DNA of 64,000 nt from Microbispora oryzae. Its GTDB lineage: Bacteria; Actinomycetota; Actinomycetes; Streptosporangiales; Streptosporangiaceae. A program made the translations under genes and the position numbers. The notes under the pieces were generated by a model. The model saw nothing but the letters and a program-made list of their open reading frames with translations. It was not told the origin of the DNA and ran no database searches. Location of the stretch: contig NZ_JAFCNB010000002.1 in the NCBI RefSeq assembly GCF_017896165.1, positions 124,001-188,000 of the forward strand, written 5' to 3'. Positions 51,874 to 60,032 of this stretch are shown here, one piece after another (position 1 is the first letter of the stretch; every line of letters begins with the position of its first letter).

Positions 51874-52202
51874 CGGGTTCCGTCAACTCCTTCCTCGACG
51901 CCCCGGCACAGGAGCCGCAGATCATGGTGGTATGTGCCCTTTTCGGATGTATTGCGTGCCGTGTCCTACGGTAGTCACAAACGCGCTTACTTGAAAGGTT
52001 CCAGAGTAGGTAGGCCTCGCCCCCGCTATTCGGTCATGTGTTGGCAAAGCGGGCGTAGATCCAGGCGGTCGGGAGGTTTGAGACGGGCGAGCCTCCCGGC
52101 GTCTCACTCCGGTATCCCGACATTTCTGGAATTGCGTGCGAGGCCCGCGCGTGGCGGATAACCTCGGCCCGGTCTCGACGATCTCGAATCAGGGGATGCG
52201 GT
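51874..52202. other. 329-bp gene-free region upstream of the nuclease/ATPase operon
   Basis: No convincing gene is seen. The region is less GC-rich than its surroundings at 51930-52010. It contains competing stems: GGGAGG/CCTCCC (52071-52097) and GAGACG/CGTCTC (52080-52105), which cannot form together. A promoter for the downstream operon should lie here, but no clear -35/-10 pair stands out. Confidence 0.5.
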
Positions 52203-53447
52203 TTGACGCGTTCGTGGGCGGAACTGCCGACCGGCCGTGCGGTCAGGCTCGTGGGGCCGGCGGCCGAGCCGGTCTCCCTCCCGGCCGAACCGCTTCCGCC
52301 CTCCGCACCCGCCGTCGTCGCGTACACCCCGCCTCCGGGAACGACCGCGGACGTCGTCCGCGCCGTACTGGCCGAGCTCGACCGGGCCGCCGCCGAGTTG
52401 TTCCCCGCCTGGCTCCCCGGCGCGGAGGACATCCGGGACACCGGAGGCGGGAGCGTGCCCGCCATCCGTGCCCTCGCCCGCGCCCTCGCCCACGAGACCA
52501 CCCGCGCGCCCGCCCATGAGACGGCCCATGAGACCGCTCGTGACACCTCCTCCGCGACCGCCCCTGAGAGCGTCTCGGCGGCCCCGCGTTTCGGTCCGTT
52601 CCTGGCCGACCTGGCCGAACGATCGCTGCGGGCCTCCGTCATGGGAACAGGCACCGCAGGAACGGACACCACGGGATCAGACGTCACGGGATCAGACGTC
52701 ACGGGAACGGACGTCACCGGAACAGGCGTCATGGGAACAGGCGTGATGCGAACGGCCGTCGCGGGAAGAGGCACCGCACCGCCGGAGATACGGGCGGCCG
52801 GGCTGGCCCGGGTCGTCGCGACCGGCCTCGGCCGGGACCGGACGGCGATCCTGATGCCCGTCCCTGCCGGGCTCTCCCACCTCGGCGAGCACGCGCTGGT
52901 CGCCGCCTGCGAATGGCTGGCCTTCCACGGCGGACTCGGGGTTTGGCTGACCGGCGCCCCCTTCACCGCCGTGGACAGGCTGGAGACGATCACCCTCGAC
53001 CTGCCCGTCCCGCCCGGGGTACAGCCGGCACCGGCCGCCGCGGGCCCGCTCATCCGGCTGGTCTATCCGCCCGTCGCCGGCCGGCCACATCCCGCGAGCC
53101 GGGCGGAGCGGGCGCTGGAGGCCGCGCTGCGGGAGCGGCCGTGGGCCGCGGGCCGGATCTGGAACCAGACCCATCGATCGTCCCCGCTGGCGCCGCTCAT
53201 CCGCGTCGACCTGATGTGGCGGGCCGAGCGCTGCGCGGTCGAGATCGACGGGCCCGAGCACCGCACCGCCGACCACTTCGAGGCCGACCGGCGGCGTGAC
53301 ATGCGCCTCCAACTCGACGGCTTCACCGTCCTGCGCTTCACCAACGACCAGCTCATGACACAGATGGACACCGTTCTCCATGACCTTGAGCGGTTCCTGC
53401 ACGGCCGCCGCTCTGGAACGTTCGAAGGATCGACTTCCCATGCCTGA
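52203..53447 (+). CDS. DUF559 / Vsr-like PD-(D/E)XK nuclease-domain protein
   Basis: A 414-residue protein from TTG 52203 (GGGGA is the nearest ribosome site). The N-terminal 110 residues are alpha-helical with an AEP/Pro-rich start. A variable segment with AHET and xGTG(V/A)xx repeats follows (15-bp DNA repeat at 52641-52775). A middle domain covers about 195-320. The C-terminal 75 residues match the DUF559/Vsr endonuclease-like fold: LIRVDLMWRAERCAVEIDGPE with the Asp and Glu-X-Asp acids, then FEADRRRDMRLQLDGFTVLRF. It overlaps the next gene by 8 bp (ATGCCTGA), and that gene overlaps a double ATPase, so the nuclease is likely part of a DNA-processing complex. Confidence 0.8.
   Translation: MTRSWAELPTGRAVRLVGPAAEPVSLPAEPLPPSAPAVVAYTPPPGTTADVVRAVLAELDRAAAELFPAWLPGAEDIRDTGGGSVPAIRALARALAHETTRAPAHETAHETARDTSSATAPESVSAAPRFGPFLADLAERSLRASVMGTGTAGTDTTGSDVTGSDVTGTDVTGTGVMGTGVMRTAVAGRGTAPPEIRAAGLARVVATGLGRDRTAILMPVPAGLSHLGEHALVAACEWLAFHGGLGVWLTGAPFTAVDRLETITLDLPVPPGVQPAPAAAGPLIRLVYPPVAGRPHPASRAERALEAALRERPWAAGRIWNQTHRSSPLAPLIRVDLMWRAERCAVEIDGPEHRTADHFEADRRRDMRLQLDGFTVLRFTNDQLMTQMDTVLHDLERFLHGRRSGTFEGSTSHA
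52641..52775 (+). repeat. 15-bp coding repeat in DUF559 gene
   Basis: Nine imperfect 15-bp units (type ACGGGATCAGACGTC) encode a Gly/Thr/Val/Met-rich stretch between the N-terminal and middle regions of the nuclease-like protein. Confidence 0.85.
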
Positions 53448-54174
53448 CAAGCCGCTGACCCCGGCCCAGACCGCCGCCCTGATCATTTTGATGGTCGAAG
53501 CGGGCGAGGTCACCAACCCCGAGCTCGCCGAGCGCTGGGGCCACACCCTCACCGGCAAGGACCGGACCCAGCTGAACGACCTCAAGCTCGTGGAGAGCAA
53601 GAAGGTCGGCCGGTCGTACGCCCACATGCTCACCGACGCGGGGTGGGCGCGGGCCGCCGAGGAGTTCCGCGACGGCGTCAACGCGCCGAAGGGCTCCGTG
53701 GGCGGGGCGCTGCGGGCTCTCGTCTTCGGCGTGCACCGCTTCATCCGCCGGACGGATCAGACCCTCGCCGAGGTCTTCGCCCGCGACGAGGACGTGCGGG
53801 ACGGGACCGCGACGCCGGGCGAGGTGCCCGGCAAACCCAGGACCGTGCCGGGCGCCGGAACCAGCCAGGACCCCGAAACAAGGCCGGACACCGGCGCCGA
53901 CACCAACACCGGCACCGATCTGGAGACGCGGATCCGGGACGCCTATCGGCGGCTGGCGTCCGCCCCGAACGCCTGGGTCGGCCTGGCCTCCCTCCGCGCC
54001 TCGCTGGGCGGCGCGGGCCGGCGGGAGGTCGACGACGCGCTGCGCCTGATGATCGCGATGCCGGGCGTGCGCATCGTCCCGTTCGACAACCAGAAGGCCC
54101 TGACGCCGGACGACCACGACGCGGCCGTCGTGATCGGCGACCAGGCCAGGCACCTCATCATGATCGGCGCATGA
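53440..54174 (+). CDS. Winged-helix protein of the nuclease/ATPase operon
   Basis: A 244-residue protein with an N-terminal winged helix (residues about 5-75: LTPAQTAALIILMVEAGEV, NPELAERWGHTL, LNDLKLVESKKVGRSYAHML and TDAGWARAAEEF). A variable Pro/Thr/Gly linker follows (about 115-160), then a second small domain (about 162-244) ending ALTPDDHDAAVVIGDQARHLIMIG. The C-terminal domain also looks like a winged helix. ATG 53440 overlaps the previous gene by 8 bp, and the end overlaps the ATPase start by 4 bp. It may be a DNA-binding subunit, or a regulator of the operon. I do not know a described protein with this two-domain layout. Confidence 0.75.
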   Translation: MPDKPLTPAQTAALIILMVEAGEVTNPELAERWGHTLTGKDRTQLNDLKLVESKKVGRSYAHMLTDAGWARAAEEFRDGVNAPKGSVGGALRALVFGVHRFIRRTDQTLAEVFARDEDVRDGTATPGEVPGKPRTVPGAGTSQDPETRPDTGADTNTGTDLETRIRDAYRRLASAPNAWVGLASLRASLGGAGRREVDDALRLMIAMPGVRIVPFDNQKALTPDDHDAAVVIGDQARHLIMIGA

Positions 54175-57100
54175 TGGGCGGCGACGAGCTGACCGGCCTG
54201 GCCGCGCTCAGGTTCAACTACGCCCAGGTGGCCGACGACGTGTGGCATCCGTCGCCGTTCCACGTGGAGAGCCTGCACCGGCACGCGGTGGGAGACATCC
54301 TGGACGGGCTGATCGAGGCCGAGGAGAGCCTCGGCGGCAGCCCCATCGGCCTGGTGCTCCAGGGACAGCGCGGAGCCGGCAAGACCCACCTGCTCGGCTG
54401 GGCCCGCCGGAGGGTGCACGAGGAGGACGGCTACTTCTTCCTGATCAGCCTGCTCGACGCGCGCGACTTCTGGGAGAGCGTGGCGATCTCCATGCTCGAC
54501 GGCCTGTCCCGCCCGATGCCGGACGGGAGGAGCCAGCTCGCCGAGCTGCTCTGGCGACTCGCCGTGCTCGCCGACACCCCGCCCGACGCGCGCGCGGCGG
54601 TGACCGGCGAGACGCCGCTCACCCGGGACGCCCTGGACGCGTTCATCGGCGCCCTGCGCCGCTACGACCGGGAGGCAGGCCGGGCCAGGGACACAGCGCG
54701 GGCACTCGTGCTGCGCGCCTGCGCCGACCCCGCCGCCCAGGACGTCGGCGACGCGTACCTCTCCTCGTCTCCGGCGGGCGAGGCGGGCGAGCGGGCCGCC
54801 TGGGGCTTCACCACCGTCCGCAGGACGGCGCAGGAGGTCGTGGGGGACCTTTCCCGGCTCCTCGCGCTCACCGGCCCGTCGGTGATCGCCGTCGACCAGC
54901 TCGACGTGCTGCTCGCGCAGTCGGCCATCGCCGCGAACGGCTCCATCAGCGTCGTCCCGGGCACCGGGAGCGACGCCTGGCGTGAAGCGCTGATCGTCGA
55001 GCAGGTCGCGGGCGGCCTGATGGAGCTTCGCGAGGTCACCCGCCGCACGCTCACCGTCGTCTCCTGCCTGCCCTCGACCTGGATCCTGATCCAGAAGCAG
55101 GCCACCGGCACCGTCCGGGACCGGTTCCGCCTGACGCTGCCGCTCGGCATGATCCCCGACCCCGAGACCGGTGCGGCCCTGATCGAGAAACGGTTCGCCA
55201 CGCAATATCGGGCCGCCGGGTTCGCCCCGCCGTACCCGACCTGGCCCGTTCGGCCCGAGGCCTTCGCGCGGGCGGCCGAGTACACCCCCCGGCAGCTGCT
55301 CATCCGCATCGACGAGCACGTGCGGTCGTGCCTGACCACCGGCGTGGCTCGTGAGCTGGAGAGTCTGGGCGCGACCGGGCCCGTGGTCCCCGCAGACCCT
55401 CAGGATGGGCCTGTCGCTGTGCCTGTCGCTGTGCCCCGCGTTGTGCGCACGCCGCCCCGGCTCACAACCGAGCCGGGGCCGGCTGACGAGCTCGCCGCGC
55501 TCGACGTGAGGTTCGCCCAGCTCCGGGCGAAGGCGCAGGTGGCGGACGCGCTCGATCCGGCGACGGAGGACGCGACGATGCCGGCGCTGCTCACCGCGGG
55601 GCTGGCGGCCTGGATCATGGAACGGGGTGAGGCGGCGGGCCGCGTCTTCGGGCTCGACCCGCTCCCCAGCGCGAAGCCGCCGTTGCACGCGCGGTTGCGC
55701 CGGACGCTCGACGAGCTGGTCGAGGACGAGGCCCACTGGAGCTTCCGCGCCATCGCCGCGGCCCACCCCGTCGCGGCGCTCAACCGCCTGAAGGCGGCCT
55801 CGGTCATGGCCGGGCTCGACGCGGCGGTCCCCAAGCGCCGGCTGTTCGTGCTGCGCAACCACGACTGGGCGAAGGGCCCGCGCACCCGGGAGGCGCTCGA
55901 CGCGTTCGAACGGGCCGGTGGCCGGGTGGTGCGGATCGTGGAGGAGGATCTGCGCATCTTCTCCGCCCTCCGGCAGCTCATCGACGATGGGCCTGCCCAC
56001 CTGCGGGCATGGCTGTCGGCCCGGCGGCCGGCCAGCGAGGTCAAGCTGTTCGGCGAGGCCCTGAGCGACGCGGGTGAGGGCCCGGGCGACGCCGTCGCAC
56101 CGTACGTCGCCGCACCGGCGGCGGTCCCGGACGAGGAACCCGTGCGCATCCCGGCCGTCCGGACGGCCAACTCCGACAGGACGCGCGGCCCCCGGACCGA
56201 GCGGGTGCCCTCACTCACGTCGTCCCTGGCCCGGCGACATCACACCCCGGACGTCTCGCCGTATCTCACGATCGGCACGACGGTGCCCGACGACGCCCCG
56301 GCCCGGATCGAGCTGGAGACGCTGCGCAAGCACACGGCGATCTTCGCGGGGTCGGGGTCGGGCAAGACCGTGCTGATCCGCCGGCTCATCGAGGAGTGCG
56401 CGCTCCAGGGCGTCTCGACGATCGTCCTCGACCCCAACAACGACCTCGCACGTATGGGGGAACGGTGGCCCGAGCCGCCGGCGGACTGGGCGCCGGGCGA
56501 CGCCGGACGGGCGGACGACTACTTCGCCGGCACCGACGTGGTCGTCTGGACGCCGGGCCGCGACAGGGGACGGCCGGTCAGCTTCCAGCCGCTGCCCGAC
56601 TTCGCCGGAGTCGCCGACGACGAGGACGAGTTCCAGGAGGCGGTGGAGGCCGCCGTCGCATCGCTGATCCCCCGCGCCAAGCTGGAGGGCACCGCGCGGA
56701 AGGCGCATCTCGGCCGGGCGGTGCTGCGCGAGGCCGTCACGCTGCACGGGCGCCGCGGCGGCACGGGGATGCAGGGCCTGATCAACCTGCTGTCCGCGCT
56801 GCCGGACGACGTGAGCAGGATCGAGGGAGCGTTCCGCATCGCCGCCGAGCTGGCCCAGAACCTCAACGCGGCCATGGTCATCGACCCGCTCTTCGGCGGC
56901 GGCGGACAGCCGGTCGATCCCGGTGTGCTGCTCACCCCACCCCCGGGCAAGCGCGCCCGGGTCTCGGTGATCAGCCTCGCCGGGCTGGCCGGCGACGCGC
57001 AGCGGCAGAGTTTCGTCAACCAGCTGCAGCTGGCCCTGTTCGCCTGGATCAAACGGAACCCCGCCGGTGATCGCCCTCTCGGGGGGCTGTTCGTCATGGA

Positions 57101-57485
57101 CGAGGCCCAGACGTTCGCCCCGTCTGGGGCGATGACGCCCTGCACGCAGAGCACGCTCGCCCTCGCGTCCCAGGCCCGCAAGTATGGCCTGGGGCTGGTC
57201 TTCGCGACGCAGGCTCCGAAGGGGCTGCACAACCGGATTCCCGGCAACGCCGCCACCCAGTTCTTCGGCCTGCTCAACGCCCCCGTCCACATCACCGCCG
57301 CGCGGGAGATGGCGGCCGCCAAGGGCGGCGAGGTGCCGGACATCTCGCGCCTCGGCGCCGGCCGGTTCTACGCGGCGACCGAGGGCTCACCCTTCCGGAA
57401 GATCCGTACGCCGCTGTGCCTGAGCCACCACCCGAAGAGCCCGCTCACGACCGAGGAGGTCGTCGCGCTGGCGAGCCGCGACTGA
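54171..57485 (+). CDS. Double ATPase: N-terminal AAA-like plus C-terminal HerA-like motor
   Basis: A 1104-residue protein starting at ATG 54171 (ATGA overlap). The N-terminal ATPase has Walker A GQRGAGKTH (about residues 64-72) and a Walker B-like VIAVDQLDVLL (about 239-249, with Gln where Glu is common). A linker and a middle domain follow (about 400-650; RLFVLRNHDWAKGPRTREAL and RVVRIVEEDLRIFSALRQL). The C-terminal HerA/FtsK-like motor has Walker A GSGSGKTV (about 727), DPNNDLARMG, Walker B GGLFVMDEAQTF (about 973) and the sensor-like LVFATQAPKGL (about 1010). HerA proteins translocate on double-stranded DNA, commonly with a nuclease such as NurA. Here the partner would be the DUF559 protein. 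Confidence 0.85.
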   Translation: MMGGDELTGLAALRFNYAQVADDVWHPSPFHVESLHRHAVGDILDGLIEAEESLGGSPIGLVLQGQRGAGKTHLLGWARRRVHEEDGYFFLISLLDARDFWESVAISMLDGLSRPMPDGRSQLAELLWRLAVLADTPPDARAAVTGETPLTRDALDAFIGALRRYDREAGRARDTARALVLRACADPAAQDVGDAYLSSSPAGEAGERAAWGFTTVRRTAQEVVGDLSRLLALTGPSVIAVDQLDVLLAQSAIAANGSISVVPGTGSDAWREALIVEQVAGGLMELREVTRRTLTVVSCLPSTWILIQKQATGTVRDRFRLTLPLGMIPDPETGAALIEKRFATQYRAAGFAPPYPTWPVRPEAFARAAEYTPRQLLIRIDEHVRSCLTTGVARELESLGATGPVVPADPQDGPVAVPVAVPRVVRTPPRLTTEPGPADELAALDVRFAQLRAKAQVADALDPATEDATMPALLTAGLAAWIMERGEAAGRVFGLDPLPSAKPPLHARLRRTLDELVEDEAHWSFRAIAAAHPVAALNRLKAASVMAGLDAAVPKRRLFVLRNHDWAKGPRTREALDAFERAGGRVVRIVEEDLRIFSALRQLIDDGPAHLRAWLSARRPASEVKLFGEALSDAGEGPGDAVAPYVAAPAAVPDEEPVRIPAVRTANSDRTRGPRTERVPSLTSSLARRHHTPDVSPYLTIGTTVPDDAPARIELETLRKHTAIFAGSGSGKTVLIRRLIEECALQGVSTIVLDPNNDLARMGERWPEPPADWAPGDAGRADDYFAGTDVVVWTPGRDRGRPVSFQPLPDFAGVADDEDEFQEAVEAAVASLIPRAKLEGTARKAHLGRAVLREAVTLHGRRGGTGMQGLINLLSALPDDVSRIEGAFRIAAELAQNLNAAMVIDPLFGGGGQPVDPGVLLTPPPGKRARVSVISLAGLAGDAQRQSFVNQLQLALFAWIKRNPAGDRPLGGLFVMDEAQTFAPSGAMTPCTQSTLALASQARKYGLGLVFATQAPKGLHNRIPGNAATQFFGLLNAPVHITAAREMAAAKGGEVPDISRLGAGRFYAATEGSPFRKIRTPLCLSHHPKSPLTTEEVVALASRD

Positions 57486-57504
57486 GGCCGCCCCCGGCCG
57501 TGCC

Positions 57505-57616
57505 GATCAGCCGTGCAGATCGGGCGCACCGATCAGGCGCACGGATCAGGCGCACGGATCAGGCGCACGGATCAGGCGCACGGATCAGGCGCACGGATCA
57601 GGCGTACGGATCAGCG
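57505..57616. repeat. 13-bp minisatellite after the HerA-like gene
   Basis: Eight units of 13 bp (consensus GATCAGGCGCACG) at 57505, 57518, 57531, 57544, 57557, 57570, 57583 and 57596, plus a partial unit running into the stop codon of the convergent gene. The central units are identical. There are no spacers. Confidence 0.95.
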
Positions 57617-58156
57617 GAAGGCGCCGAAGGCGAGCCCGGCCGCGGCGGCGATCACGACGGAGAGGATCACGACGACGGCCATCGCGCCCAGCGGATTGGC
57701 CCGCCGGGGCGGCGGTCCGGCGGCGCGCATCACCCGTTCGACCGTGCGGGCCGGGGCCGGGCTGGCCGACGGTGTGGGCGACGGACGCGGACGCGCGGGC
57801 GGAGCGTGCCTGCGCGCCGGCGCGGCGGCCACCGGACGCGGGCGGGGCGGCGGCGTCCGGTGCCGCGGCGGCGGGGGCTCCGCGGCCTTCTGCGCCGGTC
57901 GGCGGCAGGGCGGCCGGCCGAGGCCGAGACCGGCGCGCAGGTCCACCAGCAGGTGGACCTCGACGCACACCGCCAGGCCGAGGCCGGGGCCCGCGTCGCC
58001 GGAGTCGTCCTGCGCGTCCTGATCCGCCGCCGTGTGTGCCTTCACCGCGGGAGCCGCCACCGCCGGGTACGCGAGCGCGGGGGCGGCCATGGGGGCGACG
58101 ACGACGGCGGCGAACGCGCCCGCCGACCCGAGCGTCAGAGCCGCTGCGAGCCGCAT
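57611..58156 (-). CDS. Secreted, C-terminally anchored Pro-rich protein
   Basis: A 181-residue protein with a signal peptide (cleavage near residue 29, ALA), a short region with two Cys (AVCVEVHLL, PPCRRP), a long Pro/Arg/Ala-rich stretch (about 85-145), and a C-terminal membrane helix (NPLGAMAVVVILSVVIAAAAGLAFG). It looks like a wall-spanning surface protein held by a C-terminal anchor without an LPXTG motif. It starts 1 bp after the DUF4239 stop codon, so the two are translationally coupled. Confidence 0.65.
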   Translation of the reverse strand: MRLAAALTLGSAGAFAAVVVAPMAAPALAYPAVAAPAVKAHTAADQDAQDDSGDAGPGLGLAVCVEVHLLVDLRAGLGLGRPPCRRPAQKAAEPPPPRHRTPPPRPRPVAAAPARRHAPPARPRPSPTPSASPAPARTVERVMRAAGPPPRRANPLGAMAVVVILSVVIAAAAGLAFGAFR

Positions 58157-58157
58157 G

Positions 58158-58937
58158 TCAGCGGCCTTCCGGGATGCGCTGGAACTCGTCGATCGCGCCG
58201 ACGAACGCGTCCGGCCTGACCGCGAGCCCACCGGAGAAGGGACGGGAGATGTCCTGGGCGAGGTAGACCCCGACGCCGAGCAGCATCGCCATCAGGGTCA
58301 GCGGCACCAGGGCGAGGCCGCGGGGCCGGGCGCCCGCGAGGAACGGGAAGACGATGACCACGACACCGGTGACGACGGTCAGCAGGAGCACCCCGGCCGG
58401 CGGAGTGCTCTTGGCGTCGGCGGCGCGCTGGCGGCGGGCGGAGAAGAGATCGCTCATCCGGTCGAGCACCTGGCCCTTGGCGGCGCGCGCGTCCTCCCCC
58501 GTGGGGCGCAGGTTCATGACGGCCGTCCGCAGGGACTCCAGGCGGGTGGTGCCCTCGTCGCCGAGCCTCCCTGCGGCCATGAGCGGCCACTCCCTGCTGA
58601 TCACGAACCTCGCGTAGTCGCGCAGCTCGGTCTGGACGCGAGCGGCGTCGGGCGCGGGCAGCCCGGCGGCCGCCCAGTAGGTCTCGACCAGGGCCTGACC
58701 CTCGGTGTAGGTGTTCTGCCGGGCGGAGTCGGCCGACGCCCACGGTACGACGACGGCGATGGCGAACACCAGCAGAAACAGCGAGGAGAGCATCGAACCG
58801 GCGTGGCCGACGCTCACCCCCCGCGATTCGGTGGGGTCGGTGTCCCGGCCGATCAGCCGGTACACCAACGCGGCCAGCCCCACCAGGCCGACCGCCGCCA
58901 CGACGGCGAGTACGCAGACGAGCATGACCATCCCCAT
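58158..58937 (-). CDS. DUF4239 membrane protein
   Basis: A 259-residue protein with two N-terminal and two C-terminal hydrophobic segments around a soluble middle region of about 110 residues (SARQNTYTEGQALVETYWAA to RRQRAADAKS). This is the layout of the actinobacterial DUF4239 family, related in topology to bestrophin-like proteins. ATG 58937, 58931 and 58925 are all possible; 58925 has the best-spaced GGGGA. The function is unknown. Confidence 0.75.
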   Translation of the reverse strand: MGMVMLVCVLAVVAAVGLVGLAALVYRLIGRDTDPTESRGVSVGHAGSMLSSLFLLVFAIAVVVPWASADSARQNTYTEGQALVETYWAAAGLPAPDAARVQTELRDYARFVISREWPLMAAGRLGDEGTTRLESLRTAVMNLRPTGEDARAAKGQVLDRMSDLFSARRQRAADAKSTPPAGVLLLTVVTGVVVIVFPFLAGARPRGLALVPLTLMAMLLGVGVYLAQDISRPFSGGLAVRPDAFVGAIDEFQRIPEGR

Positions 58938-58963
58938 AGGCAGGAGCGGAACAGGACGAGGAG

Positions 58964-59010
58964 CGATTACCGATTACCGAGGGAAAGATTAGCATCACTT
59001 TGTGTAATCG
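58964..59010. promoter_or_regulatory. CGATTAC repeats in divergent promoter region
   Basis: CGATTAC occurs twice in tandem (58964-58970 and 58971-58977) and once inverted (GTAATCG 59004-59010), in an AT-rich island between the divergent DUF4239 and methyltransferase genes. Confidence 0.4.
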
Positions 59011-59132
59011 CAGGTGTCACCTCGCCGGCGGAACCGGCTCGTCATGCTCTGCGTCCGGCCCCGGAGGGGCCGCCGGATCCGGCAAGATCAAGGCAGGATG
59101 GTGATCGCACCCACGATGGAAGGGAGCCCGCC

Positions 59133-59960
59133 GTGACCGACGGCTCTGCCGCCCCCGACGAGGGCCCGTACGCGGCGGTCCGCGTCAACCCCGAGGTCGC
59201 CCACAACGCCCGGGTCTGGAATCACTGGCTCGGCGGGAAGGACAATTACGCGGCCGACCGCGAGGTCGGCGACCGGATCGCCAGCATGTTCCCCACGATC
59301 GCCGACGTCGCCCGGGCCGACCGCGCCTTCCTCAGGCGGGCCGTACGCCACCTGGCGGGAGAAGCCGGCATCCGGCAGTTCCTCGACATCGGCACCGGGC
59401 TACCCACGGCCGACAACACGCACCAGGTCGCACAGCGCGCGGCTCCCGACGCGCGCGTCGTCTACGTCGACAACGACCCGCTCGTACTGGTGCACGCACG
59501 GGCCCTGCTGACCTCCGCCGAGGCGGGCGCCACCGCGTACATCCACGCCGACCTGCGCGATCCGGACGAGATCCTGCGGCAGGCCGCCGCGACCCTCGAC
59601 CTCACCCGGCCCGTGGCCGTCATGCTGCTGGGCGTCCTCAACTTCGTGCTCGACACCGGCGAGGCGGCGGCGATCGTGCGCCGGCTGCTCGACGCCGTCC
59701 CCTCGGGCAGCCACCTCGCGCTCACTCATCCCACCCTGGAGCTGGGCGGTGAGGCGAACGCCGAGGCCATGGCGTTCTGGAACGCGCACGCCACTCCGCC
59801 GATCACGGCGCGCGGCCGCGCGGAGATCTCACAGTTCCTCCACGGTCTGGAGCTCCTGGAGCCCGGTCTGGTGTCGTGCTCACTCTGGCGTCCGGACGTC
59901 TCGGAGGTCGGCGCGCCGGTACGGGTGCCGCAGTACGCCGCCGTCGGCCGCAAACCCTGA
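59133..59960 (+). CDS. SAM-dependent methyltransferase, DUF574 type
   Basis: A 275-residue methyltransferase of the actinobacterial S-adenosyl methyltransferase (DUF574) family. It has the family N-terminus ARVWNHWLGGKDNYAADREVGD, SAM-binding motif FLDIGTGLPT (about residues 90-99), VVYVDNDPLVLVHARALL, and VAVMLLGVLNFVLD. GTG 59133 follows GGAAGGGA. Members of this family are numerous in Streptosporangiaceae-type genomes; their substrates are unknown. Confidence 0.9.
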   Translation: MTDGSAAPDEGPYAAVRVNPEVAHNARVWNHWLGGKDNYAADREVGDRIASMFPTIADVARADRAFLRRAVRHLAGEAGIRQFLDIGTGLPTADNTHQVAQRAAPDARVVYVDNDPLVLVHARALLTSAEAGATAYIHADLRDPDEILRQAAATLDLTRPVAVMLLGVLNFVLDTGEAAAIVRRLLDAVPSGSHLALTHPTLELGGEANAEAMAFWNAHATPPITARGRAEISQFLHGLELLEPGLVSCSLWRPDVSEVGAPVRVPQYAAVGRKP

Positions 59961-60032
59961 TCCGCGGCTTCGCCGTGCCGTACCGCCGCCGCCGCGGGCT
60001 CGCGTGAAAGGATCGCGACGGAGGTGACCGGA

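Noticed and set aside
52071-52105. Competing stems as a riboswitch upstream of the DUF559 operon
   Set aside because: Two short GC stems alone are common in this GC range; no known riboswitch consensus and no conserved loop is seen.
57505-57616. Possible CRISPR array
   Set aside because: Units are 13 bp and directly abutting, with no spacers and no cas genes nearby; it is a minisatellite.
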